A DNA stretch of 12,496 nt from Avoscillospira sp045580485 (GTDB lineage Bacteria > Bacillota > Clostridia > Oscillospirales > Oscillospiraceae), in assembly GCA_045580485.1 (NCBI GenBank), contig JAZNNW010000036.1, forward strand, positions 1 through 12,496, written 5' to 3'. Both the position numbers and the translations under genes were made by a program. Shown here piece by piece: positions 6,974 through 12,496 of the stretch. Numbering within the stretch: the stretch's first letter is position 1; the number at the start of each line of letters is the position of its first letter. Below the pieces are notes generated by a model. It worked only from the letters and a program-made list of their open reading frames with translations, was not told where the DNA came from and ran no database searches.

Positions 6974-6980
6974 AGGAGGA
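6974..6980 (+). promoter_or_regulatory. Ribosome-binding site that fixes the cooS TTG start
   Basis: AGGAGGA ends 7 bases before TTG 6988. The nearest in-frame ATG is residue 13, which has no comparable site, so TTG is taken as the start. Confidence 0.78.
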
Positions 6981-6987
6981 TACTACA

Positions 6988-8889
6988 TTGAAAGATTGGG
7001 ATCGCTTAATCACAATTGAAGCAATGGAAGAAGCGACTGCGAAGCTGTTGGAGACCGGCGAAAAAGTCGGTGCCGACACCTGGCAGCAGCGCGTCAAGAA
7101 CCAGACCCCTCACTGCGGCTTCGGCGAAGCAGGCACCTGCTGCCGTATCTGCTCCATGGGTCCCTGCCGCATCACCCCCAAGGCACCCCGCGGCATCTGC
7201 GGCTGCGATGTTCATGGCATCGTTGCCCGTAACTATCTGCGTTTCACCGCCGGCGGCACTGCAACGCACTCTGACCACGGCCGTGAAATCATGCACACCC
7301 TCCACGAGACCCGCGAAGGCGGCAACTACACCGTCAAGGATCCCGAAAAGCTGATCCGTATCGCTAAAGAGTGGGGCGTGGAGACCGAAGGTAAGGACAT
7401 CTACGCACTGGCTCACGAAATGGCTGAGATCGGTCTGATGGAATACGGCAAGCCCTTCGGCTACCAGAAGTTCGTCGACCGTGTACATCCCCACACCAAG
7501 GAGCTGTGGGACAACGCTGAGATCACTCCCCGTGCCATCGACCGTGAAGTGGTCCAGTCCCTGCACATGACCCATATGGGCTGCTCTTCCGGACCCGAGG
7601 CACTGATCCGTCAGTCCCTGCGTTCCGGTCTGGCAGACGGCTGGGGCGGCTCCATGATGGGCACCGAGTTCTCCGATGTTATGTTCGGCACTCCCAAGGT
7701 CATGGACACCGAGGCCAACCTGGGTGTTATGGACAAGGATCAGGTCAACATCATCGTCCACGGCCACGATCCCTCCCTGTCTGAGATGATCGTGCACTAC
7801 GCCAACGATCCCGAGATGATCGCTCTGGCAAAGTCCGTCGGCGCCAAGGGCATCAACATCGCCGGTGTCTGCTGCACCGCCAACGAAGTTGCCATGCGTC
7901 ACGGCATCCCCATGGCAGGTAACTTCCTGTCTCAGGAAAATGTGGTTCTGACCGGTGCCTGTGAAGCCATCGTCGTCGATGAGCAGTGTATCTTCCCCGC
8001 ACTGGGCCCCCTGTCCAAGTGCTTCCACACCAAGTTTGTCACCACCTCTCCCATCGCCCAGATCCCCGATGCAGAGTTCATCCGCTTCAGCCCCGAGACC
8101 GCCGGCGAAAGCGCCAAGGCAATCGTCAAGATGGCTGTTGAAAACTTTGTCAACCGTAAGCCCGATCTGGTCCATATCCCCGATCTGAAGACCAAAGCTC
8201 GCGTCGGCTACTCTGTGGAAACCATCAAGAAGACCTTGGATGTGGTCTGCAACTCCCATGTGGATGAGATGGGCACTCTGAAGCCTCTGGCCGATGTCGT
8301 CAAGGCCGGTGTCCTCCGCGGTGCCGTTGCCATGGTCGGCTGCAACAACCCCAAGGTCCGCCCCGACTACGGTCACATCGAAATGATGAAGACCCTGCTG
8401 AAGAACGATATCATCCTGGTCGTCACCGGCTGCTCCGCTCAGGCTGCTGCCAAGGCCGGCCTGATGGATCCCGAAGCCAAGGAATACTGCGGCGAAGGTC
8501 TGAAGCGTGTCTGCGAACTGGTTGGTATTCCTCCCGTTCTGCACATGGGCTCCTGCGTGGATATCTCCCGTATGATGATCCTGGTCTCCGATCTGGCTAA
8601 GGATTGGGGCTGCAACATTTCCGAGCTGCCTGCCGTCGGCTGTGCTCCCGAATGGATGTCCGAAAAGGCCGTCTCCATCGGTAACTATGTCGTCGCCACC
8701 GGCATCGACACCTTCCTGGGCGTCGATCCCTACTCCAAGGGCTCCACGGGAGTCACCCGCCTGCTCCAGGGCGAGGACGGCATCAAGACCTGGGTCGAAG
8801 CCAACTTCACTGTCGAGACCGACATGGAAAAGCTGTGCCAGAAGATGATGGACGCCATCGAAGCAAAGCGCGCCCATCTGGGTATCTGA
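6988..8889 (+). CDS. cooS: Anaerobic Ni-Fe-S carbon monoxide dehydrogenase, catalytic subunit
   Basis: Interconverts CO2 and CO with two electrons, as a cytoplasmic homodimer. With AcsB it supplies CO for acetyl-CoA synthesis. The 633 residues are normal for the CooS/AcsA family. N-terminal Cys43 and Cys51 fit the subunit-bridging D-cluster; Cys52, Cys55, Cys60 and Cys71/73 fit the B-cluster. The Ni-Fe C-cluster ligands are all present: His260 in VHGHDP, Cys295/296 in GVCCTANE, Cys334 in DEQC, Cys452 in MVGCNNPK, Cys482 in TGCSAQ, Cys523 in MGSCVD, with the acid-base Lys560 in WMSEK. Residue roles are assigned by comparison with the Carboxydothermus enzyme from memory. Lysine is coded almost always by AAG, a bias shared with acsB that suggests high expression. 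TTG start after AGGAGGA. First gene of an operon with cooC and acsB. Because acsB is in the operon, the role is more likely acetyl-CoA synthesis than CO respiration. Confidence 0.97.
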   Translation: MKDWDRLITIEAMEEATAKLLETGEKVGADTWQQRVKNQTPHCGFGEAGTCCRICSMGPCRITPKAPRGICGCDVHGIVARNYLRFTAGGTATHSDHGREIMHTLHETREGGNYTVKDPEKLIRIAKEWGVETEGKDIYALAHEMAEIGLMEYGKPFGYQKFVDRVHPHTKELWDNAEITPRAIDREVVQSLHMTHMGCSSGPEALIRQSLRSGLADGWGGSMMGTEFSDVMFGTPKVMDTEANLGVMDKDQVNIIVHGHDPSLSEMIVHYANDPEMIALAKSVGAKGINIAGVCCTANEVAMRHGIPMAGNFLSQENVVLTGACEAIVVDEQCIFPALGPLSKCFHTKFVTTSPIAQIPDAEFIRFSPETAGESAKAIVKMAVENFVNRKPDLVHIPDLKTKARVGYSVETIKKTLDVVCNSHVDEMGTLKPLADVVKAGVLRGAVAMVGCNNPKVRPDYGHIEMMKTLLKNDIILVVTGCSAQAAAKAGLMDPEAKEYCGEGLKRVCELVGIPPVLHMGSCVDISRMMILVSDLAKDWGCNISELPAVGCAPEWMSEKAVSIGNYVVATGIDTFLGVDPYSKGSTGVTRLLQGEDGIKTWVEANFTVETDMEKLCQKMMDAIEAKRAHLGI

Positions 8890-8917
8890 TAACATTTCAT
8901 ATCCGAGGTCCTATCTC

Positions 8918-9685
8918 ATGAAAATAGCAGTCACCGGTAAGGGCGGTGTGGGCAAGACCACATTGTCCTCCACCCTGGCAAGGCTCTACGCCGACGAAGG
9001 CCGCACTGTGCTGGCCGCCGATGTAGATCCCGACGCAAACCTGGGTCTGGCTCTGGGTCTGACGGAAGACGAAGTCAACGACATCGTCCCCGTGGCCAAA
9101 ATGAAGGAGCTTGCCAAAGAGCGTACCGCCGCCAATGCCAGCAACACCTTTTATAAGCTCAATCCTCAGGTCTCCGACCTGCCGGACAAGCTGTCCAAGG
9201 ACATCAACGGCGTCAAGCTGTTGGTCATGGGCACCATCGATACCGGCGGCACCGGCTGTGTATGTCCCGAGCATGTGATGCTCAAGGCCATCCTCTCCAG
9301 TTTGGTGTTCCGCAAGGATGATGTGGTCATCATGGACATGGAAGCCGGTCTGGAACACCTTGGCAGAGGCACTGCCAGCATGGTGGATCAGTTTATCGTG
9401 GTCATTGAGCCCGGTGCCAGATCCATCCAGACCTATGAGCGCATCAAGCAGCTGGCAAAGGATATTGGCGTTCACAAAGTCAAGGTGGTCGCCAACAAGG
9501 TTCGGGATGACTCCGACCGGGAATTTATCCGCAGTCGCATCCCTGCCGAAGATCTGCTGGGCTTCATGAGCTACAACGCCGATGTGATCGACGCTGACCG
9601 CAAGGGCCTCTCTCCATACGATTGCAGCCAGCAGGCCGTGGACGAGATCCGGGCCATCAAAGCTGTCATCGATGCACAAGAATAA
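8918..9685 (+). CDS. cooC: CODH nickel-insertion accessory ATPase CooC
   Basis: MinD/SIMIBI-class ATPase that helps load nickel into the C-cluster of CooS. The 255 residues carry the deviant Walker A GKGGVGKT (7-14), a switch-like DVDPDANLGLALG (35-47), a CVC motif (114-116) that in this family binds the metal at the dimer interface, and the CooC signature DMEAGLEHLGRG (140-151). ATG 8918 has GAGG at about 8905-8908, a modest ribosome site 28 bases after cooS stops, so it is probably made in smaller amounts than its client. Codon use is less extreme than in cooS and acsB. Clostridial genomes often carry several cooC copies for CooS and AcsB; here its place between the two leaves open which enzyme it serves, though maturation of CooS is best supported. 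Confidence 0.95.
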   Translation: MKIAVTGKGGVGKTTLSSTLARLYADEGRTVLAADVDPDANLGLALGLTEDEVNDIVPVAKMKELAKERTAANASNTFYKLNPQVSDLPDKLSKDINGVKLLVMGTIDTGGTGCVCPEHVMLKAILSSLVFRKDDVVIMDMEAGLEHLGRGTASMVDQFIVVIEPGARSIQTYERIKQLAKDIGVHKVKVVANKVRDDSDREFIRSRIPAEDLLGFMSYNADVIDADRKGLSPYDCSQQAVDEIRAIKAVIDAQE

Positions 9686-9694
9686 TAATGTTTC

Positions 9695-9701
9695 GAAAGG
9701 A
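9695..9701 (+). promoter_or_regulatory. Ribosome-binding site that fixes the acsB start
   Basis: GAAAGGA lies 9 bases before ATG 9711. The upstream in-frame ATGs at 9672 (inside cooC) and 9702 (touching this site) are poorly placed, so the protein should begin MARPLFDRVF. Confidence 0.75.
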
Positions 9702-9710
9702 ATGAATAGA

Positions 9711-11870
9711 ATGGCTAGACCCTTATTTGATCGTGTATTCGCCGGCTCCGACGAAATGTTCGCCAAGGCCGAAGCCGATGTCAACCAGCTGGTAGCTGAA
9801 CTGGGTGCAGACGCACCTATGACCATGCCCAACACCGCTTATTTCCTGGCCTGTATCTATGCTTATATCGGCAAGAAGGTCACCACCGTCGGTCAGCTGC
9901 AGGAAGCTCTGGCTGATGTGAAGGCCATGATGCTCCGTGAGCCCAAGACCAACTCCATCTTCCAGTCCGGTGTCGGCACTGCCATCGCCGCTGAGATGAT
10001 CGAGGCCTGCAAGTATGCCCGCAACCCCGCTCCCTACGGCGAGGCCGGTGCTGCTGACCGCAAGTACTGGGGCCACTTCACCGATGCTGAAGTCCGTGAA
10101 CTGGGTGTTCCCCTGGTTACCGGCGATATCCCCGGTTTTGTCGTCATCATCGGGCCCGCTCCCTCCACCGAGGAAGCTGCCGCTCTCATCAAGGGCTATC
10201 AGTCCCGTGGTATCTTCGTATTCCTCATCGGCGGTATCATCGATCAGGCTTACGAAGCCGGTATCAGCATGAGCTTCGGCGTCCGTGTGGTTCCCGTCGG
10301 TCAGGACATCTGGTCCGTCGGCCATGTCATCTCCCTGGTCGTCCGTGCCGCTATGATCTTCGGCAACATCCAGCCCGGTGACTGCGACGGTTTCCACCGT
10401 TACACCTTCGACCGCATCAATGCGTTTGTCAATGCCTTCGCTCCCGTCAACGATATCACCGTTGCCTGCGGCGCCGGCGCCATCAAGCTGGGCTTCCCCG
10501 TTATCACCAACGATCACGAGGATATGTGGGCTGTTCCCAAGTCCCTGATCATCTACGATAACTACAACGACTGGATCGAGACTTCTCTGGAAGCCCGTGG
10601 CATCAAGCTGAAGATCACCAACATCGAGATCCCCGTTGCTTACTCCTCCGCCTTCGAAGGCGAAGTCATCCGTAAGGCTGACATGCAGGTTGACATCTAC
10701 GGCGCTAAGGTGGACTGCTTCGAGCTGGTCCAGACCAAGGATGCCGGCGATGTGGAAGATCACAAGATCGTCGTGGAAGGCCCCGAGCTGGACGAAGTCG
10801 AGTGTGGCTCCATGGTCTCCCTGTCCTACACTATCGAAGTCGCCGGCAAGGCTATGCAGCCCGACTTCGAGCCTGTTATGGAGCGTAAGATCCATGCATT
10901 CCTCAACTGCGTGGAAGGCGTGATGCACACCGGTCAGCGTGACATGATCCGTATCCGTGTGTCCAAGGCTGCTTTCGATGCAGGTTTCCGCTTCAAGCAC
11001 ATCGGCGAAGTCCTGTACGCCAAGATCAAGTCCGAATTTGAAGCCGTTGTTGACAAGTGCCAGGTCAAGATCGTTGTCGGCGAAGACAAGAACAATGAGC
11101 TGCGTAAGGCTGCCAACAAGGTCTTTGATACCCGTGACGAGCGTCTGAAGACCATGACCGACGAGTCCGTCGATGTCTTCTACTCCTGCATCATGTGCCA
11201 GGCCTTCTCCCCCAGCCATGTCTGTATCGTTACTCCCGAGCGTCTGGGTCTGTGCGGTGCCGTTTCCTGGCTGGACGCCAAGGCTACCAACGAGCTGGAT
11301 CCCCAGGGCCCCTGCCAGGTGGTCACCAAGGAACGCTGCGTGGACGAGCATGTGGGCCGTTACGAGGATATCGACGAAGCCATCTGCGAGTACTCCCACG
11401 GTGCTCTGGAGCATGTTACCCTGTACTCCCTGTTCCAGGATCCCATGACCTCCTGCGGCTGCTTCGAATGTATCTGCGGTGTGGAGCCCTGCTCCATGGG
11501 CGTTGTCATCACCTGCCGTGAATTCGCAGGCATGACTCCTCTGGGCATGACCTTCTCCGAAATGGCTTCCATGACCGGCGGCGGCGTGCAGACTCCCGGC
11601 TTCATGGGTCACGGCAAGCACTTCATCGCTTCCAAGAAGTTCCTGAAGGCCGAAGGCGGTCTGGCCCGTCTGGTCTGGCTGCCCAGCGAACTGAAGGAGC
11701 AGGTGAAGGACAAGGTCGACGAGACCGCTATGGAACTCTATGGCATTGAGAACTTCTGCGATATGATCGCTGACGAGACCAACTGCGGCAGCGGCGATCC
11801 CGAAGAACTGCTCACCTTCCTGTCCGAGGTCGGTCACCCCGTCCTGGGTCTGGAACCCTTTGATATGTAA
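9711..11870 (+). CDS. acsB: Acetyl-CoA synthase (CODH/ACS alpha subunit)
   Basis: Condenses CO (from CooS, through an internal tunnel in known complexes), a methyl group (from the corrinoid Fe-S protein) and CoA into acetyl-CoA at the Ni-Ni-[4Fe4S] A-cluster. With the ATG at 9711 it has 719 residues, full length for bacterial AcsB, including the N-terminal domain that contacts CODH and is missing in archaeal forms. All A-cluster ligands are visible: Cys493 and Cys496 (SCIMC), Cys505 (SHVC), Cys515 (LGLC), and Cys582-Gly583-Cys584 (MTSCGCF), with spacing equal to the Moorella enzyme as I recall it. The conserved TPGFMGHGK stretch lies at about 628-636. Strong codon bias (Lys AAG, Arg CGT) suggests an abundant protein. 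It is 25 bases after cooC and is the last gene of the operon. No AcsC/AcsD genes follow, which is unlike the common acs gene clusters. Confidence 0.97.
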   Translation: MARPLFDRVFAGSDEMFAKAEADVNQLVAELGADAPMTMPNTAYFLACIYAYIGKKVTTVGQLQEALADVKAMMLREPKTNSIFQSGVGTAIAAEMIEACKYARNPAPYGEAGAADRKYWGHFTDAEVRELGVPLVTGDIPGFVVIIGPAPSTEEAAALIKGYQSRGIFVFLIGGIIDQAYEAGISMSFGVRVVPVGQDIWSVGHVISLVVRAAMIFGNIQPGDCDGFHRYTFDRINAFVNAFAPVNDITVACGAGAIKLGFPVITNDHEDMWAVPKSLIIYDNYNDWIETSLEARGIKLKITNIEIPVAYSSAFEGEVIRKADMQVDIYGAKVDCFELVQTKDAGDVEDHKIVVEGPELDEVECGSMVSLSYTIEVAGKAMQPDFEPVMERKIHAFLNCVEGVMHTGQRDMIRIRVSKAAFDAGFRFKHIGEVLYAKIKSEFEAVVDKCQVKIVVGEDKNNELRKAANKVFDTRDERLKTMTDESVDVFYSCIMCQAFSPSHVCIVTPERLGLCGAVSWLDAKATNELDPQGPCQVVTKERCVDEHVGRYEDIDEAICEYSHGALEHVTLYSLFQDPMTSCGCFECICGVEPCSMGVVITCREFAGMTPLGMTFSEMASMTGGGVQTPGFMGHGKHFIASKKFLKAEGGLARLVWLPSELKEQVKDKVDETAMELYGIENFCDMIADETNCGSGDPEELLTFLSEVGHPVLGLEPFDM

Positions 11871-11875
11871 GAAAC

Positions 11876-11912
11876 AAAAGAACTCCGAGGCAAACGCCTC
11901 GGAGTTCTTTTT
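11876..11912 (+). terminator. Rho-independent terminator after acsB
   Basis: A perfect 16-bp stem (11876-11891 with 11896-11911) with an aaac loop, the right arm ending in ttcttttt. It begins 5 bases after the acsB stop and closes the operon. Confidence 0.93.
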
Positions 11913-11913
11913 G

Positions 11914-11941
11914 AATTGACAATTGATAATTGAGAATTGAC
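11914..11941. repeat. Four tandem heptamers AATTGAN
   Basis: Perfectly phased copies AATTGAC, AATTGAT, AATTGAG, AATTGAC sit directly after the acsB terminator, followed by a decayed aatgaatg. From memory, such AATTGAC-type strings recur between genes in many gut anaerobes and produce spurious INCQFSI-like translations on the other strand; one appears here. Probably part of a dispersed non-coding repeat together with the next hairpin. Confidence 0.7.
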
Positions 11942-11950
11942 AATGAATGT

Positions 11951-11967
11951 ATCCGGCTCCGCCGGAT
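11951..11967. repeat. GC-rich hairpin between converging acsB and the small minus-strand gene
   Basis: atccggc (11951-11957) and gccggat (11961-11967) form a perfect 7-bp stem with a 3-base loop. Towards plus it is followed by gttatttta, towards minus by acattcattg, so it is at best a weak terminator for either direction. It may be the second half of the repeat that starts at 11914. Confidence 0.55.
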
Positions 11968-11976
11968 GTTATTTTA

Positions 11977-12180
11977 TCAGCAATCAGTTTGCATATTAGA
12001 CAGCGCAAAATCTATACACTGATTAATCAGTTCATTTCTGGATATGCCAATTTCCTGTGCTTTCTTATCCAGTTCTGCCAGCTTATCCACAGTGATCCGC
12101 ATGGAGATCACTTCTTTCTCGTTCTTCTTTGGTTCAAATTTCTCCATGAAATCCATCACCTCATCGATATTGTATTGCAT
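11977..12180 (-). CDS. Small ribbon-helix-helix (CopG/Arc-like) protein
   Basis: A 67-residue protein. Residues 24-62 have the form of a ribbon-helix-helix DNA-binding unit: a short strand VISMRITV (24-31), helix DKLAELDKKAQEIG (32-45), the turn-forming ISRNEL, and a second helix to about 62. The N-terminal 23 residues are acidic and helical. Such proteins are often antitoxins or self-repressing regulators of mobile elements. ATG 12180 has no ribosome site; an internal ATG at 12147 (residue 12) follows GAGGTG and would give 56 residues, so the start is uncertain. The gene faces away from the 52-residue gene at 12244, with a palindrome between them, and converges on acsB. No toxin is recognisable beside it. 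Base composition is more A+T-rich than the acs operon. Confidence 0.68.
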   Translation of the reverse strand: MQYNIDEVMDFMEKFEPKKNEKEVISMRITVDKLAELDKKAQEIGISRNELINQCIDFALSNMQTDC

Positions 12181-12181
12181 T

Positions 12182-12223
12182 TTGAATTGATTTGATATAT
12201 TCTAATACCGATATCTAATATCG
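12182..12223. promoter_or_regulatory. Divergent promoter region with a palindrome, candidate operator
   Basis: CGATAT-cta-ATATCG (12209-12223) is a perfect 6-bp inverted repeat, and TCTAATA occurs twice, 13 bases apart (12201-12207, 12214-12220). A possible plus promoter is TTGATA (12192-12197), 18 bases, TAATAT (12216-12221). A possible minus promoter is TTGTAT just right of the palindrome, 17 bases, TATTAG (12202-12207). The palindrome overlaps the plus -10 and fills the minus spacer, so one bound regulator could silence both genes. Binding by the adjacent ribbon-helix-helix protein is inference. Confidence 0.45.
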
Positions 12224-12243
12224 AATACAAGGAGATGAAAATT

Positions 12244-12402
12244 ATGGACCAACTGCCATCCTATTATACACATCTGTTTAACGCTGTGACAGATGCATTG
12301 CTTGCACTGGAGCAGCAGAACTACGGAAAAGCAAAAGAACTACTGATAGAAGCACAGCAAACTTCAGAAGAACTTTGGCTTGAATTTACAGATAATCCGT
12401 AG
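12244..12402 (+). CDS. 52-residue acidic helical protein of unknown function
   Basis: ATG at 12244 follows AAGGAG (12229-12234) with 9 bases between; an in-frame ATG at 12235 abuts that site and is less likely. The product has a helix-loop-helix look: LFNAVTDALLALEQQNYGKA, then KELLIEAQQTSEELWLEF, net negative, without Cys, signal or membrane segment. The helix-turn pattern resembles a single TPR-like pair. I have a faint memory of similar short proteins in clostridial mobile elements, but cannot confirm it. It is divergent from the ribbon-helix-helix gene. Too small for the usual gene finders, but the ribosome site and clean reading frame support it. Confidence 0.62.
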   Translation: MDQLPSYYTHLFNAVTDALLALEQQNYGKAKELLIEAQQTSEELWLEFTDNP

Positions 12403-12496
12403 TCTTTTGTGCAAGAAGCTCTACATTATGCAGCAATAACAAGCAGCTGCGCCGGGAGGGGGAAGTCGGATCGTAGCCATGTCGTTCTGTGAGCCA
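12403..12496. other. Unassigned right edge
   Basis: No gene, RNA or hairpin with a T run is recognisable. From about 12448 the sequence turns GC-rich (a gccgggaggggga stretch) after A+T-rich DNA, which could mark the border of another element or a structured RNA running off the window. Nothing more can be supported. Confidence 0.25.

Noticed and set aside
7006..8895. A 629-codon open frame on the minus strand opposite cooS
   Set aside because: Shadow of strong codon bias in cooS; no domain, odd composition and no start signals.
9672..9710. Earlier acsB start at ATG 9672 overlapping cooC
   Set aside because: No ribosome site is placed for it, while GAAAGGA is well placed for ATG 9711, which also gives the usual N-terminus.
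11914..11941. CRISPR-like array
   Set aside because: The units are 7 bases in direct tandem with no spacers.
9723..12008. A 761-codon open frame on the minus strand opposite acsB
   Set aside because: It mirrors acsB, is rich in Asp/Gly/His/Leu as expected from the complement of GC-rich biased codons, lacks a ribosome site and runs through the acsB terminator and the heptamer repeat.
12209..12223. Recombination or attachment site at the palindrome
   Set aside because: No integrase or flanking duplication is visible; overlap with promoter elements fits an operator better.

Overview
The window looks like chromosome from a strictly anaerobic Firmicute of the Clostridia. An Oscillospiraceae-type gut lineage is my guess from fairly GC-rich coding sequence, A+T-rich sigma-A-like promoters, strong AGGAGG ribosome sites and several TTG starts. 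This is inference; no rRNA or other marker fixes the taxon. Eight large genes account for nearly all of the sequence, followed by a short, more A+T-rich segment of accessory character at the right edge.

Left block (1-3779, minus strand): the 5' part of an EF-G-like translational GTPase with its own very good promoter. Next comes a two-gene unit in which rlmB (23S rRNA 2'-O-methyltransferase) is followed by a 682-residue membrane protein. That protein has the topology of a P1B heavy-metal ATPase, but every catalytic motif I looked for is missing or altered, so it is probably a pseudo-ATPase. It is the most unusual gene here.

Middle block (3780-6805): a divergent promoter region separates rlmB from ftsH. 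Both promoters use the same TTGTAACC at the -35 region, forming an inverted repeat. ftsH (membrane AAA+ zinc protease, TTG start) is followed five bases later by a small MscS-family mechanosensitive channel, and the unit ends in a perfect 20-bp terminator hairpin.

Right block (6806-11912): a compact operon cooS-cooC-acsB with an extended -10 promoter, an inverted repeat around the -10 and a strong terminator directly after acsB. CooS (Ni-Fe-S carbon monoxide dehydrogenase) reduces CO2 to CO, CooC is the nickel-insertion ATPase for its active site, and AcsB (acetyl-CoA synthase) joins CO, a methyl group and CoA. All metal ligands known for these families are visible. This is the carbonyl half of the Wood-Ljungdahl pathway. 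The corrinoid protein subunits (AcsC/AcsD), methyltransferase (AcsE) and folate enzymes are not in the window and must lie elsewhere if the pathway is complete.

Right edge (11913-12496): four tandem AATTGAN heptamers and a GC-rich hairpin (a likely dispersed intergenic repeat), a minus-strand ribbon-helix-helix-like small protein, a divergent plus-strand 52-residue protein of unknown function, and a palindrome between them that is a natural operator candidate. The final 94 bases hold nothing I can identify.
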